From: Gaiellasilicea sp963791905
Lineage (GTDB): Bacteria > Actinomycetota > Thermoleophilia > Gaiellales > Gaiellaceae
Assembly (NCBI GenBank): GCA_963791905.1
Contig: CAWBTX010000008.1
Span: forward strand, 1-64,000
Direction of reading: 5' to 3'
DNA: 64,000 bases
Both the position numbers and the translations under genes were made by a program. The notes under the pieces are model-generated. The model saw only the letters and a program-made list of their open reading frames with translations. It did not search any database and had not been told where the DNA came from. Below, piece after piece: positions 18,314-27,708 of the stretch. Position 1 is the stretch's first letter; each line of letters opens with the position of its first letter.

Positions 18314-21205
18314 CTAGGCGGAAGCAGGCGCCGGACTCGATGCGGGAGTCCGGAGGGCCTTGTCGAGCTGCGCGCGGGAGCTGATCTCGAGCTTGCGATA
18401 GGCGTGGCTCAGGTGCACCTCGACCGTCTTGATCGTGACGAACAGCGTCTGTGCGATCTCCTTGTTGCTCATCCCTTCGGCCGCGAGCTGGGCCACGCGC
18501 CGCTCGCTCGCGGTGAGTGCGTCGAGCCCCGTCTGGAGGATCTTTCGCGGTCTCGCACCCGTAGCGGCTATCTCTTCGTTTGCCCGCTCGGCGAGCCCGA
18601 ATGCCCCGGCCCTTCGCGCGAGGTCGACGCCTTCCCGGAGGCGGTCGCGTGCCTCCGTCCGCTGGTTCGCACGCCGGAGCGCTGCGCCGAGGTCGACATA
18701 GGCGCGCACGTGCTCGAGCCGAGCCTCTGAGCCTTCGAGCACCTCAACCGCCTGCCGGTGCGAGTCGATTCCTGCGGCGCCGCCCTCGACCAGACCGAGC
18801 ACGCGCAGTGAGGCGCCGATGGCATGCGGGTCACCCCAGCGTCGAGCGAGCGCGAGTTCCTCGCCCGCGAGTGCATGAGCTTCGTCGTTTCGGTCGAGAA
18901 GTCGAAGGCCTTCGGCGGCCCAGCTCCGCCACGGCACGTCGCTTGGATTGTCGCAGGGGATCAGCCGAACCGTCTCGCCGACATGGAGCAGCTCCTCGAC
19001 TCCCCGCTCGGGGCTTCCGGTCTTGATGCGCAGCCGGCCGCGGTAGAGCCGAAACCAGACGAGGTGGAGCTGGTCGAGCGGTAGCTGCTCCGGGAAGCCA
19101 CCCTCGTCGATCACCCGCGCCGCCTCGTCAGCCTCCCCCTGCTCGAGCAGCGCATACGCCAGGAAGCCGATGTTGTACGGCCAGGCGACCAGCATGCCGT
19201 GCGCGACGCAGAGATCGAGCGCCTCCCTCAGATCCGCAACCGCCGCTCGAAGATCGCCGCGATCCGTTTGACACTTGCCGCGCCACAGCAACAAGAACGC
19301 GACGTTGAAGATGTCGCCGCGCCGTCGAGCCTGAGCGACCGCCTGGTCGAAGATGGAAACCGCTTCGTCGAGCAACCCCGCCCGGGGCAGCACGTTCACT
19401 GCGTAGTAGAACGCGACCGAGCCGCTCGCCAAGAGGTTCCCCTGCGTGAGCGCGCGCCGGGCGAGCTCGACTGCTCGCTCGCGGTCCAGCCCCCGCCGGT
19501 ACTCGTAATGCGCCATCGTGGCGAGCAGGATCTCGCTGCCGAGGCCTCCGTGGAGCGTATCCAGGTCGAGCTCGCCGATCCTTGCCTCGGCGATGGGAAA
19601 GGTCTGCGAGTCCCACCACGCCGAGCTGATGAGCTCCGCCACGAGCAGCTCGGAGAGGTCCGGATCTCGCATCCGACCGAGCTCGTCGAGCGCCTGCTGG
19701 AAAACTGCAAGGGCATCCGCGGTCTGGTCCGTGAACCAGAGCGCGCGGCCCAGCTCGAGTGCAACCGCGCAGCGTCGCGACCGGTCTGCGACGAGCTCGA
19801 GCCCGGCGCGCAGGTGGTCGGCCGCTGCCGGGCCGTTCGTCCGCCGCTCCGCAAGACCGAGCTCGACGAGCACCTCCCCCCGGGCAGCCGGATCGATCTG
19901 CTCGTCGAGCGCGCGGGTGAGATATCCGACGGCGACCTCGGCTGCGCCCTGGGCAAGTGAGCGCTCGGCCGCCTGACGGAGCGTCGAGACCACGAATGGG
20001 TCGGCCTGTGGCGCGATGCGGACGAGTTGCCCCGCCGCACTCTCCGGCCGCGCGCCGGCTTCGAGTAGCAGCTCGGCGGCCGAGCGGTGGGCGGCGTCGC
20101 GTTCGACGACGTCGAGCGTCTCGTAGACGGCGCTGCGGACGACCGGGTGGAAGAACTCCAGTGGATCCTGGCGACGAAGGAGGTCGAGCCGAACAAGGAC
20201 CGCGGCGGCCTGACCAAGCCCGCTTGCTTCCACGCCGGCGAGCGCGGCCGCGTGGCGCAATTCGGCCCCGTCGCCGAGGATCGAAGCCGCGCGGAGAAGG
20301 GCAAGCGCGTCTGCCTGCAGGCGGGCGAGGCGGAGCCCGACGACGCGGGAAACGCCCTGCGCTCCGATCTCCAGCAGACGGGGGATGTGCTCGGCGGTCG
20401 GGCGCGTTCCCTCCCGCGCAACCGCGTCGAGCACCGCGCCGATGAAGAGCGGATTTCCACCGGTCGCAGTTTCGAGGGCGGCGCAGAAGGCTTCGTCCGG
20501 CGTCAGGCCATGGAGCTCTCGCGCGAGCACGGCGATCGAGGCACGGCCAAGCGGTTCGGGGCGAATCGCGGCGGCCTCCGGATCCGTGATGAGCTCTGCG
20601 ACGAGTGTGGGATCGCGGCTCTCGCCTTCGGGTGGCCGGGTTCCGGCGGCGACGAGGAGAGGCACTCCCTCGAGCCTTCGCGTCAGGTAGAGGAGCCAGC
20701 GCAGCGAGGGGCTGTCGGCCCAGTGCAGGTCGTCGATGGTGAGGAGCGTCGGCTGCTGAAGGGCCACATTGGCGGCGAGCCAGTAAAGCCCGTGGAGGAC
20801 GGCGAAAGAGCCTTCTGCGGGCGCGTCCTGTGGAGCGGGGGGTTGCGAGGCTCCGAAGAGCGGTTCAACGAGCGCGGCCGGTCCTGAGAGCAGCTCCGCG
20901 CGGAGATCGGGAGGGGCGGACGCGAGCAGCGGCTCGAACAGCTGGCGGACGATCCCGTACGCAAACTCGCCCTCGAACTCGCCGCCGCGGGCGGCAAGCA
21001 CCCGCACCCCGGCCGAGCCGGCGATCGCGCGCGCCTCGGCGAGCAGACGGGTCTTGCCGATACCGGCGCTTCCCTCGACCACGGCCAAACGCCCGCCGCC
21101 GCTGTATGCGGCCTCCGCCAGTGCCTGCAGCGCCGCGCACTGGGCTTCGCGCTCCAGGAGCAAGGAGGTAGTTCCGCCCGAAGGAAGGACACTCGCCGGT
21201 GCCAT
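18314..21205 (-). CDS. LuxR-family transcriptional regulator with AAA ATPase (LAL/MalT type)
   Basis: A 963-residue regulator. The N-terminus has an ATPase with Walker A EGSAGIGKTRLL near residue 45 and Walker B TLLTIDDLHWAD. A long TPR-like helical middle follows. The C-terminus is a LuxR/GerE helix-turn-helix: LTASERRVAQLAAEGMSNKE, then IAQTLFVTIKTVEVHLSHAY. This size and order define the large ATP-binding LuxR regulators, which usually activate nearby genes. The start is ATG 21205 (GTG 21208 is in frame). It is divergent from an alpha/beta hydrolase, its likely target. Confidence 0.88.
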   Translation of the reverse strand: MAPASVLPSGGTTSLLLEREAQCAALQALAEAAYSGGGRLAVVEGSAGIGKTRLLAEARAIAGSAGVRVLAARGGEFEGEFAYGIVRQLFEPLLASAPPDLRAELLSGPAALVEPLFGASQPPAPQDAPAEGSFAVLHGLYWLAANVALQQPTLLTIDDLHWADSPSLRWLLYLTRRLEGVPLLVAAGTRPPEGESRDPTLVAELITDPEAAAIRPEPLGRASIAVLARELHGLTPDEAFCAALETATGGNPLFIGAVLDAVAREGTRPTAEHIPRLLEIGAQGVSRVVGLRLARLQADALALLRAASILGDGAELRHAAALAGVEASGLGQAAAVLVRLDLLRRQDPLEFFHPVVRSAVYETLDVVERDAAHRSAAELLLEAGARPESAAGQLVRIAPQADPFVVSTLRQAAERSLAQGAAEVAVGYLTRALDEQIDPAARGEVLVELGLAERRTNGPAAADHLRAGLELVADRSRRCAVALELGRALWFTDQTADALAVFQQALDELGRMRDPDLSELLVAELISSAWWDSQTFPIAEARIGELDLDTLHGGLGSEILLATMAHYEYRRGLDRERAVELARRALTQGNLLASGSVAFYYAVNVLPRAGLLDEAVSIFDQAVAQARRRGDIFNVAFLLLWRGKCQTDRGDLRAAVADLREALDLCVAHGMLVAWPYNIGFLAYALLEQGEADEAARVIDEGGFPEQLPLDQLHLVWFRLYRGRLRIKTGSPERGVEELLHVGETVRLIPCDNPSDVPWRSWAAEGLRLLDRNDEAHALAGEELALARRWGDPHAIGASLRVLGLVEGGAAGIDSHRQAVEVLEGSEARLEHVRAYVDLGAALRRANQRTEARDRLREGVDLARRAGAFGLAERANEEIAATGARPRKILQTGLDALTASERRVAQLAAEGMSNKEIAQTLFVTIKTVEVHLSHAYRKLEISSRAQLDKALRTPASSPAPASA

Positions 21206-21298
21206 CACGACCTATCCGTAGAACCCGCACAGTTTAGGGGCCGGTTGGGGTCGGCCCCGACGCGAGGCGCGCCGTCGGCCCCCACTCTCTACGACGAG

Positions 21299-22198
21299 AT
21301 GATCGCGTCGTCGCACGGCTCACGAAGCGCCGACAAGGCAGCGCGCGAGTACACGGAATCGTGGTGCAAGGACGGGGAGCTCGGCCACGTCGTGCTCGGG
21401 GGCGGCGCGCGCGCCCGGTACCTGCGCGTCGGCAGCGGCCCACCTTTGCTCCTGATGCACACGGTGCGCACGCAGCTCGACCACTTCCAGCTCGTCATCC
21501 CGCAGATCACGGATGCATTCACCGTCTACGCGGTCGACTTCCCGGGGATGGGCTGGTCGGACATCGTCCCCGGCGCCAGCTACAAGGAGCCGGCGCTGCG
21601 CTCCGCGGTCGTTCGGATGGTCGAGGACCTCGACCTCTCCGGCCTCACGCTTGCCGGGGAGTCCATGGGCGCAACCCTGGCGCTGACGGCATCCGTGGAC
21701 CTCGGCGACCGCGTGCGTCGCGTCGTCGCCTTCAATACCTACGACTTCGCCGACGGCCTTAAACGAGCCAGTCTCTTCGCGCGGGTGGTTGTGGGCAGCA
21801 TCCAGGCTCGGGTTGCGGGTCCGATTGTCGCCCGCCTCGAGAACAGGCACATCCTCAGAGGCGTGCTACGAGGCGGACTGCTCGACCCTCGATGCTTCCC
21901 CGACCACTACCTCCACGAGCTTCGCCGCGTCGGCCGTCGCCCCGGCTACCCGGCGGTGGCGAGAGCGATCTACCTCAATCTGGGAGGCCTGATTGCGGCC
22001 CGCGAACGCTATGCCCGCATCAAGACACCAGTCACGCTGGTCTATAGCGACCACGATTGGTCGCGGCCCTCGGATCGGCAGGCGAACGTCGAGTCGGTCC
22101 CCGGCGCGAGCAACATCCTGCTGCGCGACACCGGTCACTTCGCCGCACTTGAGGCACCCGACGAAGTGGCGCGGATCTTGCGCGACGAGGCCCGGTGA
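21299..22198 (+). CDS. Alpha/beta hydrolase
   Basis: A 299-residue hydrolase with the full triad pattern: nucleophile Ser in GESMG, Asp in VYSDHDW and His in DTGHFAALE; PGMGWSD lies in the oxyanion region. The fold is of the general haloalkane/ester hydrolase type, so the substrate cannot be named. I chose ATG 21299; an in-frame TTG at 21245 would add 18 residues. It is divergent from the large LuxR regulator and about 60 bases ahead of the haem peroxidase gene on the same strand. Confidence 0.8.
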   Translation: MIASSHGSRSADKAAREYTESWCKDGELGHVVLGGGARARYLRVGSGPPLLLMHTVRTQLDHFQLVIPQITDAFTVYAVDFPGMGWSDIVPGASYKEPALRSAVVRMVEDLDLSGLTLAGESMGATLALTASVDLGDRVRRVVAFNTYDFADGLKRASLFARVVVGSIQARVAGPIVARLENRHILRGVLRGGLLDPRCFPDHYLHELRRVGRRPGYPAVARAIYLNLGGLIAARERYARIKTPVTLVYSDHDWSRPSDRQANVESVPGASNILLRDTGHFAALEAPDEVARILRDEAR

Positions 22199-22259
22199 GC
22201 GGACGGCGCGGGCGAATTGTGCTCGGTCTGACGCTCATCGCCGCAGGTACCGTGGACCG

Positions 22260-23580
22260 ATGAGCGTCGTCCTCCATGCTCGCCGCGACCACTGCCTCGC
22301 GCCGGAGCGGGTCGACGCGCCGAGCGGCGAGGGCGGCCGCTACGGGCTCATGTTCGACCTGCCGCCTCTCGTCGCCGACGAGGGCCTGCTGCACGAGCTT
22401 GGTGCGGCCGGCGGCTTCTGCGACGGCGGCGACTGCAAAGACGACGCGCGCGTCGAGGCGGGCTGGCCGTTCTTCGGGCAGTACCGTCGCGCACGATCTC
22501 ACCGCCGACCGCTCGCCCCTGCGTGCGCGGACGGACCGCGACGCGCTGCGCAACATGCGCTCGCCCCGAGCGAACCTCGAGCCGCTCTACGCCGGCGGCC
22601 CCACCGGCGCGCCGTATCTGTACAGCCGTGCCGACCCCTCGAAGCTGCTCGAGAACGAGGGCGACCTGCCGCGCAATCAGGAAGGCGTCGCGCTGATCGG
22701 CGACCCCCGCAACGACGTCCACGTGTTCATGAGTCAGCTGCAGGTCGGGTTCATCCGCGCACACAATCTCCTCGTCGACCGGTTGCGCGAGGACGGCTTC
22801 GCCGATGCCGATCTCTTCGACGAGGCGCGCCGCGCGCTCACGTGGCACTACCAATGGCTCATCGTCAATGAGTTCCTGCCGGTTCTCGTCGGCTCGGACC
22901 TGGTCGACGAGATCGTCGAAACGGGCGCACGCTTCTACCACCCCGACGGCACGCCGTTCATCCCGCTCGAGTTCGCCGACGCCGCCTACCGCTACGGCCA
23001 CTCGCAGATCCGCCAGCTCTACCAACTCCAGCCACACGGGCCGCTCCACCCGGTCTTTCCCGACCTGATCGGCTTCGGCCCGGTCGGCGACCACCGCGTC
23101 GACTGGTCGCTGCTGTTCGACGTCGAGGGCCGACCCCGCGCGCAGCGCGCCAAACCGATCGACGGACGCCTTCCGCGCTCTCTGATCGACCTGCCGCAGG
23201 CGGTCACCGGCCAGGTCGACGACGAGGCCTACCGGTCGCTCGCAGCGCGCGACCTCGTGCGAGGGCAGGCGACGGGGCTCCCATCAGGCGAAGCGGTCGC
23301 CCGGCTGATCGGCGCCGACGCGCTGAACGAGGAAGATCTCGGCCTCCGACGTCACGGCTGGAAGGGCGACACGCCGCTCTGGCTCTACATCCTCCTCGAG
23401 TCGTCCTCCCGCCACGACGGCGACCGGCTCGGCGAGGTGGGCGGCCGCATCGTCGCGGAAGTTCTGATCGGAGTCATCGCCGCCGATCCAGAGTCGTACC
23501 TGGCCAACGAGCCCGGCTGGGTGCCGACGCTGGCCGCCCGCGGCGAGCGGTTCCGGCTCACGGATCTCCTCATCCCCTGA
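22260..23580 (+). CDS. Animal-type haem peroxidase family protein, one frameshift
   Basis: Repaired length about 439 residues. The distal-His motif GQYVAHDLT appears once an extra C near 22484 is removed, and the proximal-His motif YRYGHSQIRQLY is near residue 245. NDVHVFMSQLQVGFIRAHN and LTWHYQWLIVNEFLP are also typical of the peroxidasin/cyclooxygenase superfamily. It should oxidise small molecules with peroxide using haem. No signal peptide is visible. ATG 22260 is the start. RidA and an acyl-CoA synthetase follow on the same strand. Confidence 0.83.
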
Positions 23581-23632
23581 ACGCGCACTGTCGGGGTCGC
23601 ATCAACCACTCGCCAAGGGAGGTCGCCCAGCC

Positions 23633-24028
23633 ATGACGCTCGAGCTCATCAACCCAGAGACGCTGCCCACGCCGAAGTCCTACACCCACGTCGTCGCCGC
23701 GACCGGCAGCCGGCTGGTATTCGTCGCCGGACAGGTCGCCGACGACGCTCACGGCAACGTTGTCGGCCCCGGCGACCTGGCCGCGCAGGCTCGCGTGGCG
23801 TTTGCCAACGTCGGCCGCTGCCTCGCCGCGGCCGGGGCGCGACCGGAGCAGGTGGCCAAGCTCACGATCTACGTCGTTCACCACCGGCCTGAATACCTGC
23901 CCGACATCTTGGAGGCCCTGATCGCGGTCTTCGGTGACCACAGGCCCGCCGACACGCTGCTCGGAGTTGAGGCGCTCGCTCGGCCCGAGTACCTGATCGA
24001 GGTTGACGCGATCGCAGTTGTCGATTGA
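23633..24028 (+). CDS. RidA-family protein
   Basis: A 131-residue Rid-family protein: RLVFVAGQVADDAHGNVVG near the N-terminus and the closing EYLIEVDAIAVV are standard. RidA proteins form trimers; the founding member deaminates reactive enamines and imines. The Arg in the usual catalytic position (in IxxxAxR) is less clear here (LGVEALARPEYLIEV has the AR pair), so activity is likely but unproven. A GGGAGG ribosome site precedes ATG 23633. It lies between the peroxidase and the acyl-CoA synthetase genes. Confidence 0.85.
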   Translation: MTLELINPETLPTPKSYTHVVAATGSRLVFVAGQVADDAHGNVVGPGDLAAQARVAFANVGRCLAAAGARPEQVAKLTIYVVHHRPEYLPDILEALIAVFGDHRPADTLLGVEALARPEYLIEVDAIAVVD

Positions 24029-24043
24029 TGGGGGAGGCGTACG

Positions 24044-25687
24044 ATGGCAACGGAGATCGCACAAACTCGCTCCTATCGACGTTGGCACCCGGCTCCGTAC
24101 GACGAGATGCGGAGGACATTCCGCTGGGAGGTGCCACGCAACTACAACATCGCTGCCGACGTCCTCGACAAGCACGAGCCGTCCCGGCCGGCGATGTACT
24201 GGGAGGACTGGGAGGGAAACGAGCGCACGCTCACCTTCGGCGACATGCAGTCGCTCACGAACCGAACGGCGAACGCGCTCCGCGCCTACGGCGTCGGCGA
24301 GGGCGACCGCGTCGCGGTCATGCTGCCGCCTCTCCCCGAGGCCGCCGCCGCCTTTCTCGCGACGTACAAGCTGGGCGGCGTCCTGCTGTCGCTCTCCATC
24401 CTCTACGGCGACGACTCGATCGTGCATCGGCTGCGGGACTGCTCCGCGAAGGTGATCGTCACCGATGCAGCCAACCGCGAACGGATCGACCGCGTCCGCG
24501 ACGCCCTACCGGAGCTGGAGCACGTACTCCTCGTCGACGAGGAGTTCGGCCGCGCCGTCGCGCAGGCCTCCGACCGCTGCGAGACGCTCGACACGCCGGC
24601 CGACCAGGCGGCTCAGATCTACTACACGTCCGGCACGACCGGGCTCGCGAAGGGAATCGTGCACGCCCACCGATACCTCCTCGCGCACAACGAATTCGAG
24701 CTCGTGCACGACGTTCGCGACGACGAGGTCTTCCACTCGACGGGCGAGTGGGCTTGGATCGCAGGCATCATCCCCGGCATCCTCGGGCCGTGGCGCTTCG
24801 GGGCGCCGATCGCGGTCTTCGCGCGCAAGGGCGGCTACGACCCCCAGCAGACGCTTTACGTGCTCGAGAAGCACAAGGTCAAGAACCTCTTCGCGACGCC
24901 GACCGCGCTGCGGGCGATGGCCGCGCTCGGAGAGATCTCGGATCGCTATCCCGGCATCTCGCTCAGGCTGGCCTGCGCAGCCGGGGAGCCGCTCAACCCG
25001 GAGGTGATCACCTGGTTCACACGCCAATTCGACATCCCGGTGATGGACTTCTACGGCCTCTCCGAGAGCTATCCGCTGTGCGCCAACTTCCGGACAATGG
25101 AGATCCGCCCCGGCTCGATGGGCAAGCCGACGCCCGGCTGGGAGGTCGATTTGCTCGACGACGACGAGCAGCCCGTACCGGTCGGCGAGACCGGGGAGAT
25201 CTGCCTTCGCGCGCGTACCAACCCCCACTACCCGCTCGGCTACTGGGACCGTGCCGAGGACTCACGGCGGGACTTCGGCGGCGACTGGTTCCACACACGC
25301 GACGTTGCCCGGCAGGACGACGACGGGTACATCTGGTACGAGGGACGCAACGACGACGTGATCATCTCCGCCGGCTACCGAATCGGCCCGTTCGAGGTCG
25401 AATCGGCGCTCGTCGCCCACCCAAAGGTCGTCGAGGCAGCCGCCGTCGCCTCCCCCGACCACGTTCGCGGCCACATCGTGAAGGCATTCGTACGCGTCCT
25501 ACCCGACACCGAACCGACCGACGAGCTCGCCCGCGAGATCCAGTCTTTCGTCCGCGAGCGCCTCTCTGCCTACGCCTACCCGCGCGCAATCGAGTTCATC
25601 GACGACCTGCCAAAGACGCTCACGGGAAAGATCCGCCGTATCGAGCTCCGCGAACGCGAGAACAAGCGAGCGCCGACGGTCTCCTGA
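24044..25687 (+). CDS. Acyl-CoA synthetase (AMP-forming)
   Basis: A 547-residue ANL-superfamily enzyme. The phosphate loop YYTSGTTGLAKG lies near residue 190, the A5 region MDFYGLSESY near 330, the hinge region YEGRNDDVIISAGYRIGP near 435, and the catalytic Lys in LTGKIRRIEL near the C-terminus. The overall form is that of acetyl/medium-chain acyl-CoA synthetases. It activates a carboxylic acid with ATP and CoA in the cytoplasm. GGGGGAGG precedes ATG 24044. It is 16 bases after RidA and probably co-transcribed with it. Confidence 0.88.
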   Translation: MATEIAQTRSYRRWHPAPYDEMRRTFRWEVPRNYNIAADVLDKHEPSRPAMYWEDWEGNERTLTFGDMQSLTNRTANALRAYGVGEGDRVAVMLPPLPEAAAAFLATYKLGGVLLSLSILYGDDSIVHRLRDCSAKVIVTDAANRERIDRVRDALPELEHVLLVDEEFGRAVAQASDRCETLDTPADQAAQIYYTSGTTGLAKGIVHAHRYLLAHNEFELVHDVRDDEVFHSTGEWAWIAGIIPGILGPWRFGAPIAVFARKGGYDPQQTLYVLEKHKVKNLFATPTALRAMAALGEISDRYPGISLRLACAAGEPLNPEVITWFTRQFDIPVMDFYGLSESYPLCANFRTMEIRPGSMGKPTPGWEVDLLDDDEQPVPVGETGEICLRARTNPHYPLGYWDRAEDSRRDFGGDWFHTRDVARQDDDGYIWYEGRNDDVIISAGYRIGPFEVESALVAHPKVVEAAAVASPDHVRGHIVKAFVRVLPDTEPTDELAREIQSFVRERLSAYAYPRAIEFIDDLPKTLTGKIRRIELRERENKRAPTVS

Positions 25688-25714
25688 CCGACGCGCACCC
25701 TGGGACGACTCCGA

Positions 25715-26212
25715 GTGCTCTATCTCCTCCGGCACGCCAAGTCGAGCTGGGACGATCCGGCACTCACGGACCATGAGCGGCCGCTGGCGCCGCGCGGTTG
25801 CCGGGATGCGAAGCGGATCGCCTCTCACCTGCGCGAGCGCGCAATCGAGCCGGAGCTCGTCCTCTGCTCGACCGCCGCGCGCACGCGCGAGACGCTCGAG
25901 CTCGTGCGCCCGTCGCTCGGCGCGCCGACGGTGCTGCTCGAGGAAGAGTTGTACGGCGCCTCAGCCGACGAGTTGCTCGCGCGCCTTCGGCGCGTGCCGG
26001 ACGAGGTTGAGTCGGTGCTGCTGGTCGGACACAACCCGGGCTTGCAGGAGCTCGCGCTCGTCCTGGCCGCCGGCGGCGACGAGCTCGAGCGGCTCGAGGC
26101 GAAGTTCCCGACCGCGGCGCTCGCCACGCTCGCACTTGCGACGACCTGGAGCCGATTGGGACCGGACGGCGCGACGCTCGGGGAGTACGTCGTGCCGAAG
26201 CAACTTCGCTGA
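25715..26212 (+). CDS. SixA-like histidine phosphatase
   Basis: A 165-residue histidine phosphatase. The catalytic RHG-type motif is LLRHAKSSW at residue 5, with the second conserved His in LVGHNPGL. This is the short SixA type, which removes phosphate from phosphohistidine proteins or small substrates. The start is the GTG at 25715, 27 bases after the acyl-CoA synthetase stop, so it could share that transcript. Confidence 0.85.
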   Translation: MLYLLRHAKSSWDDPALTDHERPLAPRGCRDAKRIASHLRERAIEPELVLCSTAARTRETLELVRPSLGAPTVLLEEELYGASADELLARLRRVPDEVESVLLVGHNPGLQELALVLAAGGDELERLEAKFPTAALATLALATTWSRLGPDGATLGEYVVPKQLR

Positions 26213-26290
26213 GCGCAGCTGCTCAGGCGCGCGCTAACTTCAATTTGTATAGTGGAGCGGCTTCTCTCGCTCCTCGGACAAGGAGGCACG

Positions 26291-26782
26291 ATGACCGTCA
26301 CGGACGAGCTGCTTCGGAATGCCGAGCAGTACGCCACCAACTTCGATCGCGGCGACCTGCCGCTGCCGCCGGCGAAGCGGGTCGCGGTGCTCGCCTGCAT
26401 GGATGCCCGCCTGAACCCGTACGGGCTGCTCGGGCTGAGCGAAGGCGACGCCCACGTGATCCGGAACGCCGGCGGTGTCGTCACCGATGACGAGATCCGG
26501 TCGCTCTCGATCTCGCAGCGACTGCTCGGCACACAGGAGATCATCCTCATCCATCACACCGATTGCGGCATGCTGACCTTCGGCGACGACGAGTTCCGCC
26601 GCCAGGTCCAGCAGGACACCGGGATCAAGCCGGCCTGGGCGGCGGAGGCCTTCGACGATCTCGAGGCCGACGTCCGGCAGTCGATCGCGCGGATCAAGAG
26701 CAGCCCCTTCATCCCAATCAAGGACAGCGTGCGCGGCTTCGTCTACGACGTGAAGACAGGTGGCCTCCAGGAAGTGAACTGA
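26291..26782 (+). CDS. Beta-class carbonic anhydrase
   Basis: A 163-residue beta-carbonic anhydrase. Zinc ligands and partner residues are visible: Cys and Asp/Arg in VLACMDARL, then His and Cys in IHHTDCGML. The length equals that of the small actinobacterial members. It interconverts CO2 and bicarbonate. A strong AAGGAGG precedes ATG 26291. An AT-rich patch with TATAGT (26246-26251) just upstream could be its -10 element. It converges with the following hydrolase gene. Confidence 0.88.
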   Translation: MTVTDELLRNAEQYATNFDRGDLPLPPAKRVAVLACMDARLNPYGLLGLSEGDAHVIRNAGGVVTDDEIRSLSISQRLLGTQEIILIHHTDCGMLTFGDDEFRRQVQQDTGIKPAWAAEAFDDLEADVRQSIARIKSSPFIPIKDSVRGFVYDVKTGGLQEVN

Positions 26783-26788
26783 GCGTCG

Positions 26789-27640
26789 TCACGCTGCCCG
26801 CAGGGTCTCGTCCAGCTTGTCGGCGAACTCCTGCGGATCCGATCCCCAGCCGCCGTGGCTGCCGGGCAGATACGTGACGGGAAGGTTCAGACGCTCGGCG
26901 AGCGCGACCGCCGCCCGGCAGGCTCCCTGCTCGCCTGAGGTCTCGCCTGCGGCGCTGACGACCCGCGTCGAGGCGCTCCGGAGTGCGTCGATGTCGGGGG
27001 TGTAGCCGCCGATCTGCCGGATCTCGTGGGCGATGAACAGGTCGAAGTTCGCCGCCATCCGGCCCATCATCTCCTCGCTCTCGGGCGTCGGCGGGGTCTG
27101 CTGCATCTCCTCGCTGTACTTCGGTCCGCCTTCCTCGACCAGGGCGCCGAACTTCCCCATCGCCGGGAAGACGCCGTCCGTGCGATAGGTCGCGTAGATG
27201 TCGGCGAACGCGTCGCGCCAGCGGGCTGCATCGGGAAGGAGCTCCATCACGGGGGCCTCGTGGGCGACCAGCGTGCGCACGAGCTCTGGGCGTCGCGTCA
27301 CGAGCTCCAGGCCGATCGTGCCGCCGCCGCTCGAGCCGTACACGTATGCCGGCTGGTCTCCGACGGCGGCGAGGATCGCCGCCGCATCGTCGGCGTGGAG
27401 CGACACCGGGATGTCTTGCGGCTCACCGTCGAGCGGGCTGCGCGAGTGCCCTCGCTGGTCGTAGCTGACCGTCGTGTAGCGGTCGGCCAGCCGGCCGGCG
27501 AGATCGGTGAACACGCCCGCGTCGGTCGGGCCGCCCGAGATGCAGAGGAGGACCGGGCCCGAGCCCCGGACCTCGTAGTACAGGTTCGCACCGGGCACCT
27601 GCAGGGTCCTTGCCTCGGGCGTCGTTCCCGTCGTGCTCAT
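26789..27640 (-). CDS. Alpha/beta hydrolase
   Basis: A 283-residue hydrolase with nucleophile in YGSSGGGTIGLELV, oxyanion region CISGGPTDAG and a C-terminal His in LPGSHGGWGSDP. The form is close to the actinobacterial hydrolases that lie beside antibiotic or efflux genes; the substrate is unknown. The start is ATG 27640 with AAAGGAGCTGG upstream. It is 68 bases downstream of the MFS exporter on the same strand and may share its ECF42-type promoter. Confidence 0.82.
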   Translation of the reverse strand: MSTTGTTPEARTLQVPGANLYYEVRGSGPVLLCISGGPTDAGVFTDLAGRLADRYTTVSYDQRGHSRSPLDGEPQDIPVSLHADDAAAILAAVGDQPAYVYGSSGGGTIGLELVTRRPELVRTLVAHEAPVMELLPDAARWRDAFADIYATYRTDGVFPAMGKFGALVEEGGPKYSEEMQQTPPTPESEEMMGRMAANFDLFIAHEIRQIGGYTPDIDALRSASTRVVSAAGETSGEQGACRAAVALAERLNLPVTYLPGSHGGWGSDPQEFADKLDETLRAA

Positions 27641-27708
27641 CGTCCAGCTCCTTTCGTGGTGTCACGTGTCTGACAGGCTGCCGTGCCGAAACTCATCGGT
27701 CGGTCGTG